Shown here piece by piece: positions 15,477 through 23,521 of a stretch of DNA of 36,189 bases. Location of the stretch: NCBI GenBank assembly GCA_028821395.1, contig JAPPGP010000077.1, positions 1 to 36,189 of the forward strand, given 5' to 3'. The notes under the pieces were generated by a model. The model had not been told where the DNA came from, did not search any database, and worked only from the letters and a program-made list of their open reading frames with translations. Source of the DNA: Defluviicoccus sp. Its GTDB lineage: Bacteria; Pseudomonadota; Alphaproteobacteria; MPNO01. The position numbers and the translations under genes are program-made. Within the stretch, counting starts at the first letter, position 1, and each line of letters starts with the position of its first letter.

Positions 15477-17396
15477 CTACTCGGTCGATGGTTTCCCGGA
15501 GCTTTCGCCAAGCTCACGACCGCCTCTCGTCTTCGACAGCCAGAGCCAAAGGGCAAGTGCCGCCGCGACCCCGATGACATCGCTGAACGTCTCCGACGTC
15601 ATCAGGGCCAATCCGACCGCGACGAGCAGCAGCCGCTCCAGCCAGTGCAGCCGCCGAACGATGAAGCCCGCCACCGCCGCGGCCAGGCAGCCGGCGCCCG
15701 CGATCGCCGTCGCCATCGCGATCGCGACGTCGAGCCAGTGGCCGACAAGGAGCAGTTCCGGGTAGAGCACGAACAGGAACGGCGCAACATAGGCGACCAC
15801 GCTCAGCTTCATCCCCTCGATGCCGGTACGAAAGGGATCCGCGCCGGCCATCGGGCCGGAGACGAAGCAGGCGAACGCCATCGGCGGCGTCACATAGGAC
15901 ATGATGCCGAAGTAGTAGATGAAGAGATGCGCCGCCAGGGGTTCGATGCCGAATTCCTGAAGCGCCGGCGCGACCAGGACGGCGAGAAGGATGTAAATCG
16001 CGACCGCCGGCATGCCCATGCCCAGAACGATGCTGGCGAAGGCGGTGAAGACGAGCAGGACCGGCAGCGCATCGCTCGCCATCAGGATCAATGCCTGCGA
16101 CAGGGTGGAGCCGAGCCCGGTGATGTTGACCACGCCCAGTATGAGGCCGGCCAGAGCGGCGATGACGATCGGCTGGACGAGCGAGCGCCCCGTGCTTTCG
16201 ATGACGCCGAGGAGCGCGCGCGGGCGAAGACTCGCGCGGTTGACGGCCGCCATGATCAGCAACAACGCAGCCGTGGCGTAGATCACCGACGTGTCGGGGG
16301 CCAGGAACTTGACGAAGAGGCAATAGATCAAGACCGCGAGGGGGACGACGAACATCAACGCGCCGCGCAACATGCTCTCGATCCGCGGCAGATCCTCGGG
16401 CTTCACATTGGGCAGTTCTTCGCGCTCAGCCACCAGATGCACCTGGATGAAGACGGCGATGTAGTAGAGCAGCGCCGGTCCCAACGCGGCGAGCGCGACT
16501 TCGCTGTAGGGAATTTCGGTGAACTCGGCCATCAGGAACGCCGCCGCTCCCATGACCGGCGGCGCGAGCAAACCGCCGGACGAGGCCACCGCCTCCACAC
16601 CTCCCGCGAACGCCGGCCGGTAGCCGACCCGTTTCATCAACGGGATCGTGACCATTCCGGTGAACGCGACATTGGCCGCGGCACTTCCGGTCATGGTGCC
16701 GAACAACGAGCTGGAGAGGACGCTCATCTTCGCCGGGCCGCCGCGATACCGGCCCAGGGCACGCATGGACAGATCCGTCAGGAACTGCCCGCCGCCGCTG
16801 GCGAACAACAGGTTTCCAAAAAGGACGAAAGCCAGCACCACGCCAGCCATGACCCCCAGCGGCGCGCCGTAAAGCCCCGAAGGGTCGAAGTAGAGGTAGG
16901 TGACCGCTCGCGGCCAGGACGCGGGCCGCGCATAGAGTATGTCGGGGAAATAATCGGAATAGACGGCGTAGAGAATGAAGATTGCGACGACGACGATAAG
17001 CGGCATGCCCGCGGTGCGCCGCACCATCTCGAACACCAATACGATGCCGATGCCGCCAAGGACGAGGCGCTCGGTGTTGACGAACTCCATCAGCGTCGTG
17101 ATGTCGGCGAACGTGACCGCGATGTAGGCATTGCAGGCCAGGGCGCCGGCAATGCAGATCCATTCGTACCACGGCGCCCGGGTCTGTCCCGCCAACCGTC
17201 TGATCGGCGGATAGGTAAGGAAGACGTGGACGGAGGTCAGCGCGAGGATGATCGAGAGATACTGCGAGCGATGGTAGGAGACGCCGGCGTAGAGCGGCAG
17301 GTTAAGAATATCCGCGATACCGATGACCACCATGGCCATCAGGGCGAATCGCGCGATCCACCCCGATGGCCCCGTCAGATTTCGCTGTGCGCCCAC
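15477..17396 (-). CDS. Fused TRAP transporter permease, 4TM/12TM (DctQM fusion, TAXI type)
   Basis: A 639-residue membrane protein in which the small and large TRAP permease subunits form one chain, typical of TAXI-type TRAP systems. Hydrophobic segments near 17-35, 43-60, 78-98 and 110-125 make the small-subunit part. The large part has characteristic phrases 'FGTMTGSAAANVAFTGMVTIPLMKRVGY' near 233-260, 'SSGGLLAPPVMGAAAFLMAEF' and 'IVLGMGMPAVAIYILLAVLVAPAL'. It would drive sodium- or proton-coupled uptake of the ligand delivered by the TAXI receptor. The start is a GTG at 17396, 38 nt after the receptor gene, without an obvious ribosome site. Last gene of the ten-gene cluster starting at 24637. 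Confidence 0.93.
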   Translation of the reverse strand: MGAQRNLTGPSGWIARFALMAMVVIGIADILNLPLYAGVSYHRSQYLSIILALTSVHVFLTYPPIRRLAGQTRAPWYEWICIAGALACNAYIAVTFADITTLMEFVNTERLVLGGIGIVLVFEMVRRTAGMPLIVVVAIFILYAVYSDYFPDILYARPASWPRAVTYLYFDPSGLYGAPLGVMAGVVLAFVLFGNLLFASGGGQFLTDLSMRALGRYRGGPAKMSVLSSSLFGTMTGSAAANVAFTGMVTIPLMKRVGYRPAFAGGVEAVASSGGLLAPPVMGAAAFLMAEFTEIPYSEVALAALGPALLYYIAVFIQVHLVAEREELPNVKPEDLPRIESMLRGALMFVVPLAVLIYCLFVKFLAPDTSVIYATAALLLIMAAVNRASLRPRALLGVIESTGRSLVQPIVIAALAGLILGVVNITGLGSTLSQALILMASDALPVLLVFTAFASIVLGMGMPAVAIYILLAVLVAPALQEFGIEPLAAHLFIYYFGIMSYVTPPMAFACFVSGPMAGADPFRTGIEGMKLSVVAYVAPFLFVLYPELLLVGHWLDVAIAMATAIAGAGCLAAAVAGFIVRRLHWLERLLLVAVGLALMTSETFSDVIGVAAALALWLWLSKTRGGRELGESSGKPSTE

Positions 17397-17434
17397 GCGC
17401 TTGCACGCGTCAGCGGACAGCGGCGCTCATGCAT

Positions 17435-18505
17435 TCAACCCTTGGACCGGCGGACCAGCTCGGCCTGGCGCGCTTCGAGGTCTCCCGTCCAAAGGCCTTT
17501 CGACTTGTAGAACGCGGCCGCGCCCGGGTGGTACGGCATCACGGTGTGAGCGCCGGCCCAGCGCTTGTCTGCGGGCAGCCAGCCCCTGACCAGGGGGTGG
17601 GACTTGCCGAGCTCGTCCTGGTGCGCGTAGAGCGTTTCGAGCACGCGCTGGACGACTCCCTTGTCAAGGCTGTTTCGGGCGATGATGCAGTAGTCGAACG
17701 TCAGGGCCTGGATCGGCTTGTCGACTCCGGGCACGCCTGCGCGCTGCGTGCTGATGTAGTAGGCCGGTTCGACCTTCTGCATCCGAGCGACCGCCGCCGC
17801 ATCGGTGTACATCGGAATGAAGCGGACCTTGCGCGCGGCGTTCATCCGTTGAATCAGGGGAATTCCGGGCGGCGTGCCCACGACATCGAACTTGTTCGTG
17901 TTCCACAGATTTACCAGAACCTTGTAGGACGAGACAGGAACGGCGGTGAGCCCCGCCTCTTCGAGCCCGCCGGCAAATCCGAGATTGGCAAGCCCCGCGA
18001 GATTGAGGTGGTCGATGACCGGATTGATCCACTTGTGGCTGAGGCGTTTGCCCTTCATCCACGTCTTGAGCTGGTCGGTGGTATGGACCGGTGAATCCGC
18101 GGGGACCATGAACGCCCATGACTGCTTACGCCCGAGGGCGACGAGGGCGAACGTGCGGTTGGGCTTGCCGGCATAGGCGTTGGTGCCCCAATACGCCCAG
18201 GACAGCTCGGTCACCGAGGTCATGCCCAGATCGATGTCGCCGCTCTTGATCATTCCCATCCACTTGGCGGCGTTGCCGACCGCGCGGACCGTCGCCTTGG
18301 TTCCGACGTGCTGGGTGAGCACCTTGGCAAAGCCGTTGGCCATGGTGTTTGCGACACCGCCCACGCGGTTGGAGGCGATGATGATCTGCTTGGGCAGCTT
18401 GACCGCCATGCTGCCGGACTCGGCATTCGCCGCCGGAATGGCCCCGAAGAGCATCGTTCCGGCGATGACCGCCAGCGCCAAACTCGACACGGTTCTATTA
18501 GCCAT
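17435..18505 (-). CDS. TAXI family TRAP transporter solute-binding protein
   Basis: A 356-residue periplasmic receptor. A signal peptide (about 1-28, TVSSLALAVIAGTMLFGA...AANA) is followed by the mature start ESGSMAVKLP. The TAXI features are 'IIASNRVGGVANTMANGFAKVL', the 'DIDLGMTSVTELSWAYWG' segment and the C-terminal 'MPYHPGAAAFYKSKGLW'. ATG 18505 is preceded by GGGAGGAAGAG, a strong ribosome site; an upstream frame extension lacks one. It captures an organic acid and hands it to the fused permease encoded just downstream (38-nt gap). The neighbouring 18556 gene is a relative without signal peptide. Confidence 0.92.
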   Translation of the reverse strand: MANRTVSSLALAVIAGTMLFGAIPAANAESGSMAVKLPKQIIIASNRVGGVANTMANGFAKVLTQHVGTKATVRAVGNAAKWMGMIKSGDIDLGMTSVTELSWAYWGTNAYAGKPNRTFALVALGRKQSWAFMVPADSPVHTTDQLKTWMKGKRLSHKWINPVIDHLNLAGLANLGFAGGLEEAGLTAVPVSSYKVLVNLWNTNKFDVVGTPPGIPLIQRMNAARKVRFIPMYTDAAAVARMQKVEPAYYISTQRAGVPGVDKPIQALTFDYCIIARNSLDKGVVQRVLETLYAHQDELGKSHPLVRGWLPADKRWAGAHTVMPYHPGAAAFYKSKGLWTGDLEARQAELVRRSKG

Positions 18506-18555
18506 CTCTTCCTCCCATCGGTGTTCCAGGCGCGAGAAGGCCGGCGCGTTTCCCG

Positions 18556-19509
18556 TCAGAGGTAGCCCTTCTCGCGGTAATACTTCTCCGCGCCGGGGTG
18601 CAACGGCACGGGAACGTTGCTTCCGAGCCATGACAGATCCACCGGCCCGGTCAGCGCCGCGTGCGGTTGGGGAAACAGCGCCTCGATCTCGCCCTTCTGT
18701 TCGTCGAGCGCCGCGATCGTCAGATAGGCGAGCTCGTCGTCCATGTCCTCGCAGCAGAACAAAATCCAGCCGCTGAAATCCACCGTGGGCACATCTTCCG
18801 TCATGCCCCGGTAGCGCGTCCTCTCGATGACGCCGCGCTTCCAGCCGCGCTCGGTCTCGAGCCGTTGCAGGACCTCTTCTTCGACCGGCAGGAAGACGAT
18901 GTCGTGTTGCTCGGTCAGCGTCGTCCAGCGCCGGGTCATCAAGGCCTCGTCGAATATCGCGTCGAACCCGGGCGAGGCGGGCGCGATACCCGGCTGATTG
19001 ATGAACCGGGGGCGGTCGCGCAGCAGCTTGCCGCCCCAGCTCTCGATATCCTCGAAGGTGATGCCGTGCTCGTTGAGAATGATCTCGGTCGCCCAGACCG
19101 CGGGGTGGCGGTTCTCCGGCGGGACCGTGGAAACCTTCAGCGGATATTTCCGCTCCCGCAGCTCGCCGAACGTGTCGATGCCGCATTCCTTTCGCACGGC
19201 GAAGGCCATCCGGTCGTCATGCGGGAAATGGGCGAGCGCGCGCACCGGCATGGGCCTGTCGAAAGGATCGCGCCCCTCCATCGCCAGACGAACCATCCAG
19301 GCGGGGGTCGTGATCGCCATGTGGAAGGCCCCGCTGCAAACCAGTTCGACGCTCTGGAAGCACATCTCGCCCGGGTCGGCGGTGGTGACCGACGCGGTCG
19401 AACCCTTGGGCAGCCGGCTGTAGTAGCCGTCGAGCCCGAGCGCGATGCGGCCGCCGATAGTGAGCCAGTTATGGCCGCCGCCCAGAATGCGCACATCGAT
19501 CCGTTCCAC
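18556..19509 (-). CDS. TAXI-like protein lacking a signal peptide
   Basis: A 317-residue protein related to TAXI receptors. It ends with the typical 'VPVPLHPGAEKYYREKGYL', opens with a G-x-x-x-x-WLTIGGRIALGL segment, and has 'CSGAFHMAITTPAWM' at the position where receptors contact ligand. Unlike the 17435 receptor it begins directly with MERIDVRILGGG: no hydrophobic leader and no lipobox. It is predicted to be cytoplasmic. ATG 19509 lies 13 nt after the Rieske gene. It might be a ligand-sensing or enzyme protein built on the same fold, as with the Pht5-type decarboxylases at 5258. Function unknown. Confidence 0.75.
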   Translation of the reverse strand: MERIDVRILGGGHNWLTIGGRIALGLDGYYSRLPKGSTASVTTADPGEMCFQSVELVCSGAFHMAITTPAWMVRLAMEGRDPFDRPMPVRALAHFPHDDRMAFAVRKECGIDTFGELRERKYPLKVSTVPPENRHPAVWATEIILNEHGITFEDIESWGGKLLRDRPRFINQPGIAPASPGFDAIFDEALMTRRWTTLTEQHDIVFLPVEEEVLQRLETERGWKRGVIERTRYRGMTEDVPTVDFSGWILFCCEDMDDELAYLTIAALDEQKGEIEALFPQPHAALTGPVDLSWLGSNVPVPLHPGAEKYYREKGYL

Positions 19510-19522
19510 TGTCTTCTCCCCG

Positions 19523-19855
19523 TTAGCGGGCGATCCTTACGAACACGTCACCGTCCCGGACGTCGACCGGGTAGACCGTTGCCGCCTGTCGGACGTCGGA
19601 CAGGACGTTCCTGCCCGTTCGCAGGTCGTAACGGAACCGGTGCCAAGGGCAGGTCACTTCCATCCGGTCGGTGCTGACCATCCCTTCTCCAAGAGGGCCC
19701 TGCCAGTGCGGGCAGACGTTGTCGAGCGCAAAGACCTCGTCCGCGACGCGGAAGAGCGCAATCGCCCGATCTTCGGCACGCACGACCCGTCCCGCCCCTT
19801 CGGGGACGTCCGCGATCGCGCATACGCGCAGCAGCGTTCCCGGGTCCGCTACCAT
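19523..19855 (-). CDS. Rieske [2Fe-2S] ferredoxin
   Basis: A 110-residue single-domain Rieske protein. Cluster ligands are C48-x-H50 (VCPHWQGPLGEG) and C69-x2-H72 (TCPWHRFRYDLRTG), the standard CxH...CxxH pattern with the expected spacing. It resembles ferredoxin components of dioxygenases and NirD-like proteins. No Rieske oxygenase alpha subunit or reductase is nearby, so its electron partner is unclear; the luciferase-like monooxygenase or the two HAAO-like proteins in the cluster are the candidates. Start ATG 19855 overlaps the upstream gene's stop by 7 bp. The larger open frame upstream is antisense or shadow to the neighbour's coding. Confidence 0.9.
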   Translation of the reverse strand: MVADPGTLLRVCAIADVPEGAGRVVRAEDRAIALFRVADEVFALDNVCPHWQGPLGEGMVSTDRMEVTCPWHRFRYDLRTGRNVLSDVRQAATVYPVDVRDGDVFVRIAR

Positions 19856-20424
19856 CGAGAGCGCGCCTCCGATTCGGCCGGGCTGTCCTCGGAGGGGTAG
19901 AATCCGTAGGCGGGGGAGTGGACGTGACCGCATTCGGGACAGGTACGAAGCCGCTCGTCGTCGTTGAAGGCTCGTGCCAAGCCCAGCTCGACGTCCCAGA
20001 ATCTCTTCCACCGCGCAATTCCGGTGTCGAAGTCGTGCCGGTTGAATTGGCAAGCGCATTTGGGACAAACCCAAAGAAGGGCATCCCGGCCGTAGTTGCC
20101 GGGTCGCCCGCCGGTGACCAGGAGATAATAGATCTCGCCCTGCTGGCGGGTGCGGAAATAGATCATGTCCGCATCGCAGATTCGCCAGTAGCCGAACAGA
20201 TGTTCGATATGATTCGGCGTGCCCCCGCGGATGACGTGCATCAGGTCGTCTTTCTCGGGGATTCGAAGCGCCCCCGCGTCGTGCAGCTCCCAGACCGTGA
20301 GCGGAGGATCGTCCTCGGCAAAACATCCTGACCAGACCACGTAGTCGACCGTCGCTTGCCACCGGCCGAAACCGCCGCCCTCCGGCTTCAGGGGGATGTC
20401 GTAGTGCAGGATCGGCGTGTCCAC
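19849..20424 (-). CDS. HAAO-like zinc-ribbon protein B (second of a paralogous pair)
   Basis: A 191-residue protein. The C-terminal four-cysteine site C120-x2-C123-x38-C162-x2-C165 (WVCPKC, TCPECGHVH) resembles the rubredoxin-like metal site of bacterial 3-hydroxyanthranilate 3,4-dioxygenase, including the FNDDERLRTCPECG phrase. It is a paralogue of the 20453 protein: both share H-x-FGYW, the 38-residue Cys spacing and a closing acidic helix ending in R-x-W. Where paralogue A has His100 and Glu106, B has Arg81 and Met87, so cupin-type metal ligands are missing. I chose GTG 20424, 28 nt past the upstream stop; the ribosome site is weak and the start uncertain. Possibly a non-catalytic partner of A. 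Confidence 0.65.
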   Translation of the reverse strand: MDTPILHYDIPLKPEGGGFGRWQATVDYVVWSGCFAEDDPPLTVWELHDAGALRIPEKDDLMHVIRGGTPNHIEHLFGYWRICDADMIYFRTRQQGEIYYLLVTGGRPGNYGRDALLWVCPKCACQFNRHDFDTGIARWKRFWDVELGLARAFNDDERLRTCPECGHVHSPAYGFYPSEDSPAESEARSRW

Positions 20425-20452
20425 CGCTGGCGATCCCGGCTCCGCCGCGCCC

Positions 20453-21091
20453 CTACCAGAGCTTTCGTGCCGCCGCTTCTTCGGGGGTGTCCTTCGCGCT
20501 GTTCCAGCAATAGCCCAGCGGGTTCTGATGTCCGCATTCGGGGCATTTCCGATTGGCCGCATCGGCGTTGTACGAGCGAACCGCCTTGGCTTCGGCCTTC
20601 CAGAACCCGTTGAAGCCCAGCCGACCGCTCTCGTACACGAAATCGTGGAGCAGGGTCAGGCATTTCTCGCAGTACCACGCAAATGCGTCCGTCTCCTCAC
20701 CGGTCGGATTGCCCATTACGACGACGAAATACCCCATATCGCCCGGCACCCGCTCGGGGATCGGCATGTACAGCTCGTCCTTGTCGTTGATGTGCCAGTA
20801 GCCGAAATTGTGCGACACCGTGTGCGGCGTCCCGGCGGTGGTGACATGGACCGAGAGCGGGCTGTGCGACCATTCGACCAGGCCGTCCGGTCCCAGTTCC
20901 AGATGATGGCTGATGTTCCCCTTTCTGGGATCGTTCAGCCCCGCCGAGGAGATGCTGCGGCGGCGAAGGCCGAGGACATTGTCGCCGGTCGCCTTGAACG
21001 TCGAATAGTGTTTGAGAACGCGATCCTCGAAGAAATCCCAATCGTCCACGATCTTTTCGAGCGGCTCGTCGATCATGATCTCGGTGAACAT
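20453..21091 (-). CDS. HAAO-like zinc-ribbon protein A (first of a paralogous pair)
   Basis: A 212-residue protein with a C-terminal four-cysteine metal site C141-x2-C144-x38-C183-x2-C186, close to the rubredoxin-like site of bacterial 3-hydroxyanthranilate 3,4-dioxygenase (HAAO). Before it, 'GYWHINDKDELYMPI' places His100 and Glu106 six residues apart, like the H and E iron ligands of HAAO. The second cupin half seems too short (about 35 residues from Glu106 to the first Cys) to hold the usual third ligand. It is therefore HAAO-like, not HAAO. ATG 21091 lies 23 nt after the VOC gene. Its paralogue B follows after 28 nt, which suggests a heteromer. Confidence 0.68.
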   Translation of the reverse strand: MFTEIMIDEPLEKIVDDWDFFEDRVLKHYSTFKATGDNVLGLRRRSISSAGLNDPRKGNISHHLELGPDGLVEWSHSPLSVHVTTAGTPHTVSHNFGYWHINDKDELYMPIPERVPGDMGYFVVVMGNPTGEETDAFAWYCEKCLTLLHDFVYESGRLGFNGFWKAEAKAVRSYNADAANRKCPECGHQNPLGYCWNSAKDTPEEAAARKLW

Positions 21092-21114
21092 GGCGCTATC
21101 GCTCCAATGTGGCG

Positions 21115-21654
21115 CTACTTGTATTTCGTTTCGAACTTGACGGGTCCGTCCAGTGTCCGGTTGCCAAGCTTCGCGTCTTCGGACAGCGGCGTGAGCCTGC
21201 CGTCGCCGTCATGCTCGACTCGGCCTTCCAGGTTGAACATGACGACGGCGAATTCGAACTGGATGCCGTCCGGGTCCGTAAAGTAGATCGACTTGTCGAA
21301 CAGGTGCCGGCCGGTGACTTCCGAGACCTCGATTCCTGCATCCGCCACGCGTCGGCGCATGTCCTCGAGCTCTTCCTCGGTGTCGACGTGGAAGGCCAGA
21401 TGGTAGAAGCCGGCGTAGCTCCGGTCGTCCGCCCGGGGCGGCGGCTTCAGCTCTCTCCCCGGCCAGTACCAGTAGGAGATGACCTGGTCGCGGCCAATGT
21501 CGATCATGAAGTGGTGCCGCTCGGGATTGTGCAGCACGAGGTCGAGCTGGCACCGCATGCCGATCGATTCCCAGAACGCGATCGTGCGGTCCATGTCGGT
21601 GCAGGCGAACTGTACGTGATCGACGCCCTTCAGGCCGGGGGCGGAATTGCGCAT
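21115..21654 (-). CDS. VOC (glyoxalase/extradiol dioxygenase) superfamily protein
   Basis: A 179-residue vicinal-oxygen-chelate protein. H13 (GVDHVQFACTDMDRTIAFWE), H85 or H89 (FYHLAFHV) and E134 (DPDGIQFEFAV) are the expected metal ligands, in the right order for a type I extradiol dioxygenase or glyoxalase-like fold. It is shorter than catechol dioxygenases (about 290), with about 40 extra residues after the last ligand. It could cleave or isomerise a ring-derived intermediate. Start ATG 21654; the frame stays open upstream only because the preceding pseudogene runs into it without a stop. It sits between that pseudogene and the HAAO-like pair. Confidence 0.85.
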   Translation of the reverse strand: MRNSAPGLKGVDHVQFACTDMDRTIAFWESIGMRCQLDLVLHNPERHHFMIDIGRDQVISYWYWPGRELKPPPRADDRSYAGFYHLAFHVDTEEELEDMRRRVADAGIEVSEVTGRHLFDKSIYFTDPDGIQFEFAVVMFNLEGRVEHDGDGRLTPLSEDAKLGNRTLDGPVKFETKYK

Positions 21655-21719
21655 GGGCGAAATCTTCCTCCTGGTCCCGCTCTCGAAGGCCGGATCGCCG
21701 TCGGGTGGAAGACATCCTG

Positions 21720-22673
21720 GAGGATCGAGCCTGACACCGTGGGGGACGCTTGGCAAGCGGCACGCGTTCGCCACCACACTCTCCCCCCATTTGCAGCAAT
21801 CGGGGGCTTCCTCGACGGTCGTTGGCGGCTTGACTGCAAAGCAGCAACCCTCCTCCAGCACCATGTCCAGCACCTCGGTCGGGTTCGGCCGGCCGGCGAC
21901 GACGGCTGCTCCAGCCGGCGGTAGGCGGCCCCGAGCGGCCCGGCCGTCCATCCGAACATGGGGGTGAAGCTTCCGCCTGCATCCGCGTTGGCGAACATCA
22001 TCCGTGCGAAGACGTGACGTTCCGAGACGCCGGCGCGGGCGTGTTCCCGGATCGCATTCAGCGTGGCCTCTGCGACCACGGCGCCCTTGCGGAGGAACTC
22101 GATCTCGTCCCGGGACTTGCACCATCGCGCCTCTCCGAGGATGGGGGTGGCGCTCACGAAACGGGTTTTGGGGAAGGACTCCGTCAGGATCTGGACCGAA
22201 CGCCAGTTCACCTCCCCTTCGGCGGCGCGGCAATGCGTGAAACGGTCCGAATCGAGCCCTGCAATGGCGATTGTCGCGTTCCGATATGACGGATTCTCGT
22301 TGAGCCAGGAGACGATCGTCGCGCCGCCCGCGCCGCGGATCGCCGAGCGGATGTCGCCGATCCAGTTCGACGACGGCCACACGCCGGGGCGCGACAGTCA
22401 GGCGGTCGCCCTGCCCTCGACCGGGAAGGCGACGGTCACCTCATCGCTGTTCTCGCCGAGCTGGGTCGGGTAGCGCGGATCGGCCTGGCCCCGGCCGTGG
22501 GCGTTGGTGCAGGGCGGGCACACGATCAAATCGACGCCGTCGCGCTTCATCAGCCCGCGCGCCCTCGACCGGCGGCGGCGACGCTCGTTGCGCGAAAATA
22601 CCGCGTTGCGCCGGCCCTCCGACCACTTCTTGGGATCCGTCTTTACAGCCGGCACCAGTTCGATGGATGTCAT
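21720..22673 (-). pseudogene. Decayed M24-family (Xaa-Pro peptidase/creatinase-like) gene
   Basis: Three pieces of one gene are readable. ATG 22673, with GGGAGAGG 7 nt upstream, opens a creatinase-N-like segment (LMKRDGVDLIVCPP, DPRYPTQLGENSDEV, FPVEGRATA) that hits an in-frame TGA at 22398-22400. The same frame then continues (LSRPGVWPSSNWIGDIR ... EARWCKSRDEIEFLRKGA ... FTPMFGWTAGP) until about 21900. The sense then moves to another frame (NPTEVLDMVLEEGCCFAVKPPT, KWGESVVANACRL), which ends near 21720 without its own stop. About 100 residues expected between the last two blocks are absent. One nonsense codon, a frame change and an internal deletion make it non-functional. Neighbours on both sides look intact, so the loss may be tolerated. 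Confidence 0.85.
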
Positions 22674-22704
22674 CGAAGACCTCTCCCGCAATCGGCGGAG
22701 CAGC

Positions 22705-23493
22705 CTAGGGATGGACCAGATCGCTCTCCTGGCGGACCAGGAATTTTCCGTGTCGTGCAAGAAAGTCCCCGACCACTTCCGCCAGCGCCTCCGGCCGGTC
22801 GGCATCGATCGCGTGGGCCGCGTCATAGACCAGCATCAGGTGGCAATCGGGGAGGACTTGCCGATAGAGCCTCGCACCCTCCGGCGGCGTGATCGTGTCC
22901 TCGGTACCGAAGAGAGCCAGCACCGGGACGTCGAGGGTCGCCAATCGGTTCTCGAATGCGGCATCGCGCGGCGGGCCGAGCAGCCGGGCAGACAGGGCAC
23001 GCTGCCTTGCATGCACGTCCGGCGGTACGGGATCGCGGCGCGCCTCCGGGCTATCGGGGTGCCTGTGCAGGGTGTGCGGTCCGATGTCGGGTGTGGGGTT
23101 GATGCGGATCGCGGCGGGCGAAATCAGTACCACGGCGCCGACGGGCTCCCGCCGTTCCAACGCCATCGACAAGGCGAGCTTCCCGCCGAAGGAGGTCCCC
23201 ATCAGGTCGTAGCGTTCGATCCCCAGGGCGGCGACCGCCAGGTTCATGGTCGCCGCCAGTTCGCCCATGTTCCGGGACCGCTCGTTGAGCGGCGAATTGC
23301 CGAAGCCCGGCGCTTCGAAGGCGATCACCCGGCGGTCCCGGGCAAGAATGTCGTGCGCGCGGGAGAGCCTGAGACCTCCGCCGCCGTGCAGGCAGACGAG
23401 AGGTCTACCGGATCCCGCCTCACGGTATCGGATTCGAAACCCGTCGGCCTCCACTTCGGTGTCGTCGAATGCCGCGCCCGGTGTATCGTCCAT
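22705..23493 (-). CDS. Alpha/beta hydrolase
   Basis: A 262-residue alpha/beta-fold hydrolase with a complete triad: nucleophile S101 in GTSFGG (99-104), D199 (FGTEDTITPPE) and H227 (AAHAIDADRPE). The oxyanion loop LHGGGG is at 35-40. The pattern resembles meta-cleavage product hydrolases and related C-C or ester hydrolases (MhpC-like), but specificity cannot be read. Start ATG 23493, 28 nt after the monooxygenase stop; 31 nt before the pseudogene. In this cluster it could hydrolyse an ester or ring-fission product. Confidence 0.88.
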   Translation of the reverse strand: MDDTPGAAFDDTEVEADGFRIRYREAGSGRPLVCLHGGGGLRLSRAHDILARDRRVIAFEAPGFGNSPLNERSRNMGELAATMNLAVAALGIERYDLMGTSFGGKLALSMALERREPVGAVVLISPAAIRINPTPDIGPHTLHRHPDSPEARRDPVPPDVHARQRALSARLLGPPRDAAFENRLATLDVPVLALFGTEDTITPPEGARLYRQVLPDCHLMLVYDAAHAIDADRPEALAEVVGDFLARHGKFLVRQESDLVHP

Positions 23494-23521
23494 CGGTTTT
23501 GCCTCACCGTATCAGGGACGT

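Noticed and set aside
15645-17510. 621-codon plus-strand open frame opposite the TRAP permease
   Set aside because: It is rich in D, R, E, H and Q, with no domain and no ribosome site, and mirrors the permease codons. It is a shadow frame.
19523-20362. 279-codon extended Rieske protein
   Set aside because: The N-terminal 169 codons are an out-of-frame reading of the HAAO-like gene B. The Rieske domain is complete from ATG 19855.
20453-21091. True 3-hydroxyanthranilate 3,4-dioxygenase (nbaC/HAAO)
   Set aside because: The Cys site and H-x5-E match, but the second cupin half is too short and no kynurenine-pathway genes lie in the cluster.
22398-22400. TGA inside the M24 gene as a selenocysteine codon
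   Set aside because: The family has no selenocysteine at this place, no SECIS-like stem was evident, and the gene carries further damage downstream.
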